In this document: positions 45,453-54,142 of the stretch, piece after piece | Numbering within the stretch: position 1 is the first letter of the stretch | How the letters are laid out: each line of letters begins with the position of its first letter | Assembly: GCA_964434775.1 (NCBI GenBank) | Contig: CAYSWH010000004.1 | Span: forward strand, 1 to 64,000 | Direction: 5' to 3' | DNA length: 64,000 bases | DNA from: CAYSWH01 sp964434775 | Lineage (GTDB): Bacteria; Patescibacteriota; JACMRA01 | The notes under the pieces: model-generated | Database searches by the model: none | The model's input: only the letters and a program-made list of their open reading frames with translations | Told to the model about the DNA's origin: nothing | Position numbers and translations under genes: made by a program

Positions 45453-46805
45453 ATGACAAAAACATATTTTGGCAAAACAAGGTTAATAACCTTTTTGGGA
45501 ATTTTATCATTAGTTTTAACCGGATTATTTAATATTGAAACCCTTAGTCAACAAACTACTTCCAACTCCATTGGTTTGTATTTTCCATATGTCCAAAAGG
45601 ACGGCATCAGACAACCTACTACCAGGATTTCCCGGAATCACTATCAATTTAACGGTGAGTTATCTAGAGAAAGTGAAATTAGGTATGCTTGGAAAGGAGT
45701 TGACTTGGATCTTAAGTACAAAGCTAATCCTGTCAGAGGGGGTGGTTTCCTAAAAATCTTTAAAAATGACGACTCTATTCCGGAGAATCTAATCTTGGAA
45801 TACGGTTCCAGCCCTCTCCCCGTGAATTTATTGGCTGATAGCCTCTCAAACGGAGAAAACAATCTGCTTTTTGTTTATGTTAACAGTCTAAGCCCTAATC
45901 AAAGCGACACCAAAGTATTATTCACTTTCAACTTTCAAGGAAACAACGAACAGCCTCCTGAAGAAAATAAACAAGAACCCTCGTTGGAAGCAATTTCCCC
46001 TGACCCCGGTTCCATTTTTTACGGAGGAGTAGAAAAGGAAATAGTACTCAAAGTAGACAACTTTAATATACAAGAGGGAGAGTCTGAAGACCAGAATACA
46101 GGAAAAGTGAATGTGTATTACAACAAAGTAGACAAAGCAAATTTTTTAGGAACCTTTAGCAATAGCATAACTGAAGGAGAAGCTACCCTTGTCAAGATTA
46201 GCAGCAACGAATTAAAAATGGATTCAATTCCTGACAGTGAGGAAAACAAGCTTATCTTTTCATTAGTTAACCCAAACGGAGACCCTTTAAACATTAATGC
46301 GGAATTGCCTATCAAAACCAACTACGGAAATAGCTTGGATTTAGGAACACCCGCAATCAATATCGTTAACCCTACGGAAACCGAGAATATACCAACGGTA
46401 AACGGCGACTTTAGATTTATTTTGGATGTAAAAAATTTTAACCTTCTCAAGGAAGAAGAGAACAATGCCGAGAACGAACCGAACACAGGTTTTATTCAAG
46501 TTAGAATAGACGGAGCTCTGGTTAACAAAGAAAATGAATTTACCGAGACTTCTTTTACTCTTAATGATTTCGGGATTGATCTAAGCGAACTAGATAAGGC
46601 AGAAATTGAAGTAAAGCTGGTTAACAAAGATTATACCGACCTCGAACCACCCGTAAAAGACACTGTTACCGTAAATGTAGAGGCAGAGGAAGAAGGGCAA
46701 GAGAATATCGGAACAGTGGAAAATAACAACTGGCGAATTATTATTGTTATTATAACAGTAGTTCTGGTTATCGGTGGTATTTCAATTTTAATTACAAAGG
46801 GATAA
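45453..46805 (+). CDS. Large exported protein with C-terminal membrane anchor, unknown
   Basis: A 450-residue protein with a signal helix (about 10-30) and a long beta-rich, Asn/Glu-rich outer region. A C-terminal helix (about 426-446) is followed by a short basic end (TKG), the layout of a surface protein anchored by its tail. The outer part shows two or three related blocks, each ending in strands with a V(D/K)NFN-type turn (LKVDNFNI at about 196 and LDVKNFNL at about 327), so it probably contains tandem Ig-like or CARDB-like domains. No enzyme motif. Probably co-transcribed with secA. Confidence 0.7.
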   Translation: MTKTYFGKTRLITFLGILSLVLTGLFNIETLSQQTTSNSIGLYFPYVQKDGIRQPTTRISRNHYQFNGELSRESEIRYAWKGVDLDLKYKANPVRGGGFLKIFKNDDSIPENLILEYGSSPLPVNLLADSLSNGENNLLFVYVNSLSPNQSDTKVLFTFNFQGNNEQPPEENKQEPSLEAISPDPGSIFYGGVEKEIVLKVDNFNIQEGESEDQNTGKVNVYYNKVDKANFLGTFSNSITEGEATLVKISSNELKMDSIPDSEENKLIFSLVNPNGDPLNINAELPIKTNYGNSLDLGTPAINIVNPTETENIPTVNGDFRFILDVKNFNLLKEEENNAENEPNTGFIQVRIDGALVNKENEFTETSFTLNDFGIDLSELDKAEIEVKLVNKDYTDLEPPVKDTVTVNVEAEEEGQENIGTVENNNWRIIIVIITVVLVIGGISILITKG

Positions 46806-46983
46806 TAATATTATAACTACATTTAAAGAGTGCAAAAAATATTTAATCCTCTGACTTAAACTTATTGAAATTAGTTTTTTAAAACGGTAAGATTAACGCA
46901 AAATATCTTTTTTTCAGTCAGACAAATTACACCCAAATCAACTCCAAATTTGACTTGTTAGTTCGGAGTTATTCCGCGTAATT

Positions 46984-47142
46984 TATAGCTAAACCACATT
47001 AAAACTAGGCATTTCCAGATTTCATTCGGTCAATCGCCATGTTGTCACCCTGAATTTATTTCAGGATCCCTTATCGTCATAGAGGTGCCGAAACAAGTTC
47101 GCCGTAACAAGTTTTGTATAGGCTATGTTCGAATTGACTATA
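46984..47142 (+). mobile_element. MITE-like intergenic repeat, copy C (shorter)
   Basis: 159 bp from TATAGC to GACTATA, in the same orientation as copy A. It keeps the central hairpin CCTGAA...TTCAGG, the GAAACAAGTTCGCCGT block and both termini, but has only one CATCCTGA-type unit (here CACCCTGA), so about 40 bases are missing. The rest of the gap 46806-47235 shows nothing else recognisable. Confidence 0.75.
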
Positions 47143-47235
47143 CCACAAATAGTAGGTGAGAATCCTAAAAGGGTAAAATTTGAAGTAAGCTTGGATATAT
47201 ATTTAAATTCCGGAATAGTTAACCATTTGCCATTT

Positions 47236-47264
47236 TGTCACAAATCTTATACAGATAACACTAT
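47236..47264 (+). promoter_or_regulatory. ECF-type promoter before sigma factor gene 1
   Basis: TGTCACAA (47236-47243), a 17-base spacer and CTAT (47261-47264). The same two boxes at the same distance precede the paralogous sigma gene (60854-60882), suggesting self-regulation. The start codon is at 47280. Confidence 0.6.
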
Positions 47265-47279
47265 AAAGGCAAAGACGGT

Positions 47280-47783
47280 ATGGGTGTAAGGATCTCCGAA
47301 GAAGAATGGAATTACTGGTTTGACAGAGTTTACGCTTATTTTTACCGCCGAGTTGGGAACAGAGAAGATGTTGAGGATTTGAGTTATTCGACTTTGGAGG
47401 ACTTTTTTTTAAAGGATAAGAAAATTGATAACCCGCAGGCTTTTCTTTGGGGAATCGCCAGAAACAAGATGAGAGAGTATATCCGCAGTAAAAAAAGAAA
47501 CCCTGTAAGTATAGATGACAAAGATAGCTTAAATGAACCAAAATATACCAAACCGGAAGAAATAAGCGAATATTATTTGGAAAAAATAGATACTCTTAAA
47601 GATTGCATCAAAAAAGAACTAAAAGAAACGGACCAAAAAATTATTGAATTAAATATCCTTCATGATTTTAGCAGTAAAGAAGTAGCTGAAAAACTAGGCA
47701 CAACCCCGGAGAATGTTAGACAAAGACTCTCCCGAAGTCTCAAAAAATTAAGACAAAAATGCAAAGAAATCTGGTACTATTAA
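47280..47783 (+). CDS. ECF-like RNA polymerase sigma factor 1
   Basis: A 167-residue sigma-70-family protein. Region 2 covers about 8-75 (WNYWFDRVYAYFYRRVGN, then ALFWGIARNKMREYIR-like core and -10 recognition helix). Region 4 covers about 105-165, with the helix-turn-helix FSSKEVAEKLGTTPENVRQR followed by LSRSLKKLRQKC. Regions 1 and 3 are absent, as in group 4 (ECF) factors. It is followed by a membrane protein (six bases) and a probable anti-sigma factor. Its paralog is at 60908-61402; the two share WFYAKVYGYFYRR-type opening and nearly the same region 4. Confidence 0.92.
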   Translation: MGVRISEEEWNYWFDRVYAYFYRRVGNREDVEDLSYSTLEDFFLKDKKIDNPQAFLWGIARNKMREYIRSKKRNPVSIDDKDSLNEPKYTKPEEISEYYLEKIDTLKDCIKKELKETDQKIIELNILHDFSSKEVAEKLGTTPENVRQRLSRSLKKLRQKCKEIWYY

Positions 47784-47789
47784 ATATCT

Positions 47790-48398
47790 ATGTTAACAAG
47801 AGTTTTTAATATTTTGATTATTATTATTATGCTACAAATACAAGTTAATCAGCCAAGAGCCCTTTCTGTTCAAACTCAAGGGAAAGATATCAGCAGAACA
47901 GGGCTTGTGGAATTGGCCAATAAACATCAAATCGTTTTTCAGGGTTCTATCGAATCGGCAGAAAAAAACGCCTCCGGTAGATGCAAAATAGAAATTAGAA
48001 TAGAGGAAACGCTCAAAGGCAACTTTTACAATCGTTATCGACTCAAGCCCAGTACCCGAGAAAGTGATTATAAGTACTGCAAAGAAGACTACAAACCGCA
48101 AGTTATTGTAGTTGATAGACCGATCAAGCCACAAGATTCCGACGACTCGGCTATTTACCTTTTTGATCAAGAATCCTGGGAACTTTTGAAAAAAACTCAA
48201 TTCAAAGAAGAAAAACAGGATGAAGTTCCTTGGTTTCTCAGTAGTGATTTTTTGGCTCTTATAGTAATTTTATGCCTCTTTGGAGTATTTTCTTACTATA
48301 TCAGAACTTCAAATACCGTTATCTCATACAATCAAACAAAACTTAAAAAAGATAGAGTTAATCAAGACGAAAGTAATATTTCAAAAAAGAAACAATAA
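47790..48398 (+). CDS. Exported membrane-anchored protein in the sigma factor operon
   Basis: A 202-residue protein with an N-terminal signal helix (about 5-20), an outer domain of about 125 residues and a C-terminal helix (about 150-170), then a basic cytoplasmic tail rich in Lys. The outer part has IVFQGSIESAEKN, IRIEETLKGNF, two cysteines and a strand with VIVVDRP. This recalls small OB/NTR-like surface domains (a 'G-x-V/I ... LKG' pattern), though only weakly. It sits between the sigma factor and the probable anti-sigma gene and is missing from the second module, so it may be a module-specific sensor or target. Confidence 0.65.
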   Translation: MLTRVFNILIIIIMLQIQVNQPRALSVQTQGKDISRTGLVELANKHQIVFQGSIESAEKNASGRCKIEIRIEETLKGNFYNRYRLKPSTRESDYKYCKEDYKPQVIVVDRPIKPQDSDDSAIYLFDQESWELLKKTQFKEEKQDEVPWFLSSDFLALIVILCLFGVFSYYIRTSNTVISYNQTKLKKDRVNQDESNISKKKQ

Positions 48399-48410
48399 TC
48401 TACTTGGTCT

Positions 48411-49406
48411 ATGTTTAGAAAAATATTTGGTAAAAAAACAACAGAAGAAGTAAATCCGGATCTACTAACCGAACTGATTAAGCAAGATAGTAAGTATCTA
48501 AAATCAAGGAAAAATTATTTTGAGAAATTCAGAAAAAAATACCCTCCCCCTACTCTTCGTTATAAAATACTTGGAGGATCAAGATATATTCCCAAGTGGT
48601 TTCTTTTTGAAAAAAAACGACACGTCCTTCCTTTTGCTGCAATTTTGATATTTTTTGCTTTGACTGTACCCACTACAGCCGGGCTGGAATACGGACTCCC
48701 TCATAATTCTACTCTTAAACCTAGCAATCTAATAATTCAAAACACCAAAGACGATAACATCGCCGCTCAACCACTAAAAGAGCAAAATGAAACTTCTGAA
48801 GAAATAATCATCGAAGAAAAAAAGACTGTCGAAGAATTAACTGTTAATGAGCCCCGGGAGTTAAACGATATTCCTGAAAATCAAAATGAAAAAGATATTT
48901 CAGAGGAAGCAAATCTTGCTCAAGAAAAAAAACTCGAAAAAAATCAAGAAAATCAAACTAACACCGAAAAAAAGGTGGCTGAAATAGTTAACTTCTGTGA
49001 TCTAAAAATAGAAATATCTCCTGCGATAAATCGAAATAATCACCAAACAAAAATTATCGATTTAACAAATCCGAAGGAAATAGATCTGGACCCTTCGGTA
49101 AAGTATCTTTCCGGAATTAAAATTGATGATCAAAAGACAATTGCCTGTTATGATAATTCTGCAAACTTAAATATTGAAGAAGCCTTTTTAGGTCTAGACG
49201 ACCAGAATTTACTTGAAAAGCAAAGAATCAAACATGAAGGGGATGTTGCACCCGATTTCCTTTCTAACCTCTATACTTTAAACCAAATTGAAAAAAGATC
49301 AATTTATTATATAAGTTATTCAGAAGAAAAGATAACAATATATAACTTTTACCCCCTAGACCTTCCTGCAAATATTCAAATTAAAAATAATACTGGCTCA
49401 TCCTAA
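48411..49406 (+). CDS. Probable membrane-spanning anti-sigma factor 1
   Basis: A 331-residue protein with a cytoplasmic N-terminus (1-70), one membrane helix (71-90) and an outer region with a Glu-rich, low-complexity linker (about 115-190) and a small C-terminal domain. It lacks the HxxxCxxC zinc motif of common anti-sigma factors. The N-terminal segment DLLTELIKQDSKYLKSRKNY aligns with the same position in the protein of the second module (DLFTELLNLDGEFQESKDRG). Both share D-L-x-T-E-L and the Asp four residues on. Operon position, topology and that shared segment support the anti-sigma role; direct proof is lacking. Confidence 0.65.
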   Translation: MFRKIFGKKTTEEVNPDLLTELIKQDSKYLKSRKNYFEKFRKKYPPPTLRYKILGGSRYIPKWFLFEKKRHVLPFAAILIFFALTVPTTAGLEYGLPHNSTLKPSNLIIQNTKDDNIAAQPLKEQNETSEEIIIEEKKTVEELTVNEPRELNDIPENQNEKDISEEANLAQEKKLEKNQENQTNTEKKVAEIVNFCDLKIEISPAINRNNHQTKIIDLTNPKEIDLDPSVKYLSGIKIDDQKTIACYDNSANLNIEEAFLGLDDQNLLEKQRIKHEGDVAPDFLSNLYTLNQIEKRSIYYISYSEEKITIYNFYPLDLPANIQIKNNTGSS

Positions 49407-49440
49407 AAAGTTGAGATATAATTAAGACAGATATAAAAAT

Positions 49441-49469
49441 TTGAATTTTTTAGAAAAATCTGATATAAA
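49441..49469 (+). promoter_or_regulatory. Promoter upstream of the VirD4-like ATPase gene
   Basis: TTGAAT (49441-49446), a 17-base spacer and TATAAA (49464-49469), 25 bases before ATG 49495. Confidence 0.5.
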
Positions 49470-49494
49470 CAACTAACATTTTTTACAACTTTCA

Positions 49495-51573
49495 ATGGGA
49501 GAAAAACAACAAAATCAAGACAATTCCAACGATATTCAGCTAAACATTAGACCTGACATATGCTATTTCGGCTTGGCCAACCTTAGAGGTAAGACCAAAC
49601 CTTTCGGACTGTTGGAAGATGACAGACGAAAACATTTGTATATCTTGGGAAAAACAGGGATGGGTAAGAGCACCTTGTTACAAAACATGATTCTACAGGA
49701 TATCTATAATGGTTTTGGCGTCTGCTTTTTGGATCCGCACGGTGACTCAGCCGAGTATATTTTGGACAGAATACCGGAATATAGACATCAAGACATTGTT
49801 TACTTCAACCCGGGAGACACCGACCACCCGTTTGGTTTTAACATGCTCGAAGCAAAAAGAGGCGAAGAACCGCATTTAATTGTTTCGGGCATGATGGCGG
49901 TTTTTAACCACATTTGGGCAGGAATGTGGTCAGCTAGAATGGAATATATTTTAACAAATACATTATTAGCTTTATTGGAAACTCCGGGAAGCACCTTACT
50001 TGGAGTGGTTAGGATGCTTACTGATAACGATTACCGTGACAAGATCGTTAGGAACGTTCAAGACCCGATGGTAAAAAACTTCTGGAAGAAAGAGTTTGCC
50101 GGTTTTAATGATCGATACAGACAAGAAGCCATTGCCCCTGTACTTAACAAAATCGGACAATTTTTCTCAACTGACCTAACCAGAAATATTCTCGGACAGG
50201 TCAAGAGTACTATTGACTTTCGAGATATTATGGATAAGAAAAAAATATTAATAGTAAATCTTTCCAAAGGTAAACTGGGCGAAGACAACTCTGCCTTGCT
50301 GGGAAGTCTGATTAACACCAAGCTCCAGGTTGCAGCCATGAGTAGAGTAGATATACCGGAATCCGAAAGAAACGATTTTTATCTCTACGTAGACGAGTTT
50401 CAAAATTTTACTACTGACGTATTTGCTACAATTCTTTCAGAAGCCAGAAAATATAGGCTTAATTTGACCTTAGCTCACCAATACATCGCTCAACTAACTG
50501 AATCCGGTAGTGAAAAAATCAAAAACGCAGTGTTCGGAAACGTAGGTTCAATTATCACTTTCAGAGTCGGTTCCGACGACACGGAAATCTTGGAAAAAGA
50601 ATTTAGACCTGTTTTTGCCTTAGAAGATCTGATTGGCCTGAATAAGTACCAGATTACGGTAAAAATGTCTATTAGGGGCAAATCATCCAACCCCTTTTTA
50701 GCCAGTACCTTACCTCCGATCTTTGACGAATACGGTGGACAGTCAGCCATAGCAATGAACAGCTCCAGATCTAAGTACGGAAGACACAAAGAGATTGTTA
50801 AAACGCAAATTAACAACTGGTTAAACGATAGAATAAGTGAGGAAGATCTCTTACAAGGAAAAGCTGAACCTGATCATTACAATGAACCGCAAACTCCCTT
50901 AAGTAAAAGTCAAAAGAAAAAGAAAAAGAAAAAGAATTCTTACCTACCTACATTAACTGAAAACCAAAATAGTTACGGAGCAGGACAAGTAGAAGCCAAA
51001 ACCTCAGAAATTCAAAACTCTCCGAACGGTCAAAATAATCTCCAGAGTTCACCTCACGAAGATGGGGGGTTTCATCAAACTAATCAAAACATTATTTATG
51101 AAAATAATCCGAGCACAGGTTCCGTTGTTCAGGGAAATTTTGCACTCTCCGGTCAAAATACCGGCCGAATTCAACTTCCTTCACGCCCTCAAAGCAGAGC
51201 TACACTTAGATTACCTCCAACTCAAAAACCCATCAAAAACCCACTTCTTGTACAAAAGCTAAACGCTCTAAAGCAGAATTTTCCAGGTCAAAACAGAATC
51301 CCTGCAGAACCCGATTATTCGAACGCTTCAATTCAAAATCTGGTTAACGAACCGCAGAATAAGCAATTTACAGGCATTCACGGCCCATTACCTACTCCCA
51401 CATCAAGACCCATACAAACTGAAGAAAATCAAAAGCAGCAGGCATTTGCTTCTATACCTAACCCATTTGATTACAATATAAAATTAAACCATATTCCGGG
51501 AAAAATTAATCAACCGAAAATTAAAAATGATAACGATGAATCCGACAATTTCTTTGGCTTGCCGGATAATTAG
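49495..51573 (+). CDS. VirD4/TraG-like (DUF87/HerA-type) ATPase
   Basis: A 692-residue ATPase without membrane helices. Walker A is ILGKTGMGKST (51-60); CFLDPHGDSAEYILDRIPE and YFNPGDTDHPFGFNML follow, typical of the CPR family of type IV secretion-type coupling ATPases. Walker B is FYLYVDEFQNF and the sensor region is LNLTLAHQYIAQL. Residues beyond about 455 are a long disordered Gln/Asn/Pro/Lys tail. Such ATPases pump DNA or power pilus or secretion machines. It could serve the pilin-like proteins at 40033-40868, but no VirB4 or channel genes are near, so the partner machine is unidentified. Confidence 0.85.
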   Translation: MGEKQQNQDNSNDIQLNIRPDICYFGLANLRGKTKPFGLLEDDRRKHLYILGKTGMGKSTLLQNMILQDIYNGFGVCFLDPHGDSAEYILDRIPEYRHQDIVYFNPGDTDHPFGFNMLEAKRGEEPHLIVSGMMAVFNHIWAGMWSARMEYILTNTLLALLETPGSTLLGVVRMLTDNDYRDKIVRNVQDPMVKNFWKKEFAGFNDRYRQEAIAPVLNKIGQFFSTDLTRNILGQVKSTIDFRDIMDKKKILIVNLSKGKLGEDNSALLGSLINTKLQVAAMSRVDIPESERNDFYLYVDEFQNFTTDVFATILSEARKYRLNLTLAHQYIAQLTESGSEKIKNAVFGNVGSIITFRVGSDDTEILEKEFRPVFALEDLIGLNKYQITVKMSIRGKSSNPFLASTLPPIFDEYGGQSAIAMNSSRSKYGRHKEIVKTQINNWLNDRISEEDLLQGKAEPDHYNEPQTPLSKSQKKKKKKKNSYLPTLTENQNSYGAGQVEAKTSEIQNSPNGQNNLQSSPHEDGGFHQTNQNIIYENNPSTGSVVQGNFALSGQNTGRIQLPSRPQSRATLRLPPTQKPIKNPLLVQKLNALKQNFPGQNRIPAEPDYSNASIQNLVNEPQNKQFTGIHGPLPTPTSRPIQTEENQKQQAFASIPNPFDYNIKLNHIPGKINQPKIKNDNDESDNFFGLPDN

Positions 51574-51593
51574 GAAATATGTTATCAAGTGAT

Positions 51594-52550
51594 CTACTTT
51601 AAATACCAACCGGATAATACTTTTACAGTAAATATTAATAAAGCATTACTTACTTTACCGAAAACTCCCGGTGTATTTGAAGCAGAAATCCTCTTGGCAG
51701 AAAGATTGCAAATCAGTTTCTCACGAGAATTAAAAGAATCGTCAAAAGCAAGTTTTTTATAAATTTGCAAATAGGAAGGATTATCCTTTAAATTTTTTAA
51801 TTTTGCATCTTGATCTTCAAAGTCTTGCCTACACATATGAGTATCGACGTCAATCTCTGTGAACTTTAACTTTTTATGTTGTCTTCTTAGAGCAATGTGG
51901 ATTTGAGATATAAAACTAAGACTTAATAAATAAAAATCAGATACATTGAACTCTACTATTTCTATAAGCTCTCTGTTTATTATAAGATGCTCCAGCGGAA
52001 GGCTGGCTAAACATATTTCAGAAATAAAATCTACTCTACTTCTTCTATAGTTGATATAGGGCCTTTTTAAGTATTTCATTTTGCTGCCCCCTAAGGTAGT
52101 TTGGTAGGCAAAGTGACCTTTCACCGGAATTTCCGTAAAGGGAATACTGTCTTTCAGGTAGAATAACGAGTTTGACCATTCTTTCTCTTTTTTATGCAAC
52201 TCTCTCTCGACTTCTGCCAAATGGGAATATAAAAAATGATTGTTGCCGTCTAAAAAAATTACGAACCGCCCCTTTGCTTGAGTCATTATATATTCTCTCA
52301 ATGGCTGAAAGTCAGACTTGGAAGGCAGTTTCCGCCAAATAAACCTTTTATCTACATGACAAAGTTTTTCGTAAGTAGACCATAGTTCGTACTCATCCTT
52401 GTTATGAAGAGTATCAGCAACACAAATAACGTGTACTTCAAAATTTTGATATGTCTGTTGTAACAAAGAATTTAAACACCTGTCAAAAAATTGCCGAGGC
52501 TTGTTAACCGGAATAATGATTGAAAAAAATGGACCGGAAATTTGATTCAT
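51594..52550 (-). CDS. Glycosyltransferase family 2
   Basis: Begun at ATG 52550; the frame extends to a TTG at 52580, but the family starts near FFSIIIPVNKPRQFFDRCL. The 318-residue protein has the GT-A fold landmarks: the SIIIPVN strand, SLLQQTYQNFEVHVI, and FVIFLDGNNHFL where GT2 has the metal-binding DxD-like motif (here D-G-N). The C-terminal half contains SRVDFISEICLASLPLEHL. A hydrophobic C-terminal helix (about 295-315) may hold it at the membrane. Donor and acceptor unknown. Convergent with the VirD4-like gene (20 bases between stops) and part of the surface-glycan group 51.6-55.3 kb. Confidence 0.85.
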   Translation of the reverse strand: MNQISGPFFSIIIPVNKPRQFFDRCLNSLLQQTYQNFEVHVICVADTLHNKDEYELWSTYEKLCHVDKRFIWRKLPSKSDFQPLREYIMTQAKGRFVIFLDGNNHFLYSHLAEVERELHKKEKEWSNSLFYLKDSIPFTEIPVKGHFAYQTTLGGSKMKYLKRPYINYRRSRVDFISEICLASLPLEHLIINRELIEIVEFNVSDFYLLSLSFISQIHIALRRQHKKLKFTEIDVDTHMCRQDFEDQDAKLKNLKDNPSYLQIYKKLAFDDSFNSREKLICNLSAKRISASNTPGVFGKVSNALLIFTVKVLSGWYLK

Positions 52551-52652
52551 ATTTTTTATTTTTGACAAGCTAGGTAACAAGCTAAATTGACTGGAATTTA
52601 CTTTTCCATTATGAATCTATTTTACATTCTAAGCAAGTTTAGTATTTAAAAA

Positions 52653-53969
52653 ATGTTTAGCAAGAAGTTTGGTCTAAATTTAATCGGGCAGGTGTCTATA
52701 AAATTTTTGGCAATTGCTCTTGGAATATATACCACCAGATGGTTAATTACTAATCTTTCTCCGGAAACTTTTGAAACCTACAATCTAATCCTCGGATATA
52801 ACGCTGTAATCCTCTCACTAGTCAACTTCGGCCTACCTTTATTAGTACAAAAATATTATACAAATACCCAAGACAGCTCAAAGATAAAAGATTTTTGGAC
52901 GACATTTGGAGTTTTGAGAATCATCACCTACTTTGCTGGACTGGCCTTCATTTTCCTGACTTTTCCGCTATCACAAACAAATGAATTAGGTTACATAATT
53001 GGTATTTTTACAGCCCAATATATATTAATTGCTGACTTAAACTATCGTTCGGTTTGTGACTCTAAAGGTCGAAGCTGGCAATTTAGCACTACCGACTTTA
53101 TAGGAAAACTTTTACTTGTAATTCTCCTCCTATCTTTTTCGGTTATTAACTTTTGGGAGAAAATTGTGCCTCTGGAGTTTTTCATTTTAAGCAGTATTTT
53201 TTCATATCTCGTAAGCTTAGCTATTGATGCTTATTGGCAAAGAGAATATACCGGACTTGGAAGGTTTGATTTGCAAATCTTTAGGGAGAATTTAAAACCG
53301 ATTTTCTATCTTTTCTTGTCAACTTCTCTGGTAGGTTTTTATCTAATGACTGACCGAATTTTTTTGAAATATTTTGGCTATGACGAATTTGTAGTTAACG
53401 GCTACTCTAATGCTTTTAAAATATTTGACCTGGTAGCAGTAGTTCCAGGTTTAACTATGCCGGCTATTGCCAGTTTGGTCAAAGGAAAAATCGATACAAA
53501 CCAGCCTAATATGACCACCGGATTTTCTACTAAACTCCCCGGATTTTCAAAAAAAATTAAGAACACTTTTTCCAATAAGCAAATAATTCTTTTGGAATGG
53601 ACTATAATAAGCTTATTACTGGGACTCTTTTTATCAATTACAATTCTTATTTTTGATCCGATTATAATACAAGTTCTCGACCCCAATCTCAAATACCCAC
53701 TTACCTTTGACGCACTAAGCATTATGGCCCTAGGTATGATTCCGATGGCCCCGATAATTTTTTTAGCAAATTTATTGGTTTTCCTACACGGGGAAAAATT
53801 TGATCTATTAGTAGTAGCTGTCACCAGCTCTCTCTCAATACTGATGTATTTTTTAATAATTCCGGAATTTGGGTTGGTTGGAGCTTCTTGGTTGAGAGTA
53901 GGTATTTTGAGTTTGGATATCTGCTTGAAGTTTTTCTTTGTTTACAAATTGACCGGTAAATTGGCTTAA
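52653..53969 (+). CDS. Polysaccharide flippase (Wzx/MATE-like)
   Basis: A 438-residue protein with about 12 helices and no large soluble part. It opens GLNLIGQVSIKFLAIALGIYTTRWL, typical of the Wzx/RfbX oligosaccharide-lipid flippases. Positive residues in central helices (for instance YLMTDRIFLKYFG and KIFDLVAVVPGLTMPAIASL) fit the polysaccharide biosynthesis protein family. A cytoplasmic loop of about 45 residues (280-315) is rich in Lys and Asn. It would flip lipid-linked sugar units made by the glycosyltransferases on either side (51594-52550 and 54143-55276, both on the other strand). Polymerase and ligase genes are not seen. Confidence 0.88.
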   Translation: MFSKKFGLNLIGQVSIKFLAIALGIYTTRWLITNLSPETFETYNLILGYNAVILSLVNFGLPLLVQKYYTNTQDSSKIKDFWTTFGVLRIITYFAGLAFIFLTFPLSQTNELGYIIGIFTAQYILIADLNYRSVCDSKGRSWQFSTTDFIGKLLLVILLLSFSVINFWEKIVPLEFFILSSIFSYLVSLAIDAYWQREYTGLGRFDLQIFRENLKPIFYLFLSTSLVGFYLMTDRIFLKYFGYDEFVVNGYSNAFKIFDLVAVVPGLTMPAIASLVKGKIDTNQPNMTTGFSTKLPGFSKKIKNTFSNKQIILLEWTIISLLLGLFLSITILIFDPIIIQVLDPNLKYPLTFDALSIMALGMIPMAPIIFLANLLVFLHGEKFDLLVVAVTSSLSILMYFLIIPEFGLVGASWLRVGILSLDICLKFFFVYKLTGKLA

Positions 53970-54142
53970 AATTCCTTCAAAACCATGAGAATACATATGA
54001 AAGTTAAAAAGGTAAATAAATTGAAACTTAATTAAATCAAAAGACTTATGTTAAAGAAGTAAGCAACCTACTAAAAAAACATTTATCAAGGCATAAAAAA
54101 CCTATTTAACTAAAAATTAGAACGTGTATTTGAGAATAGCAA

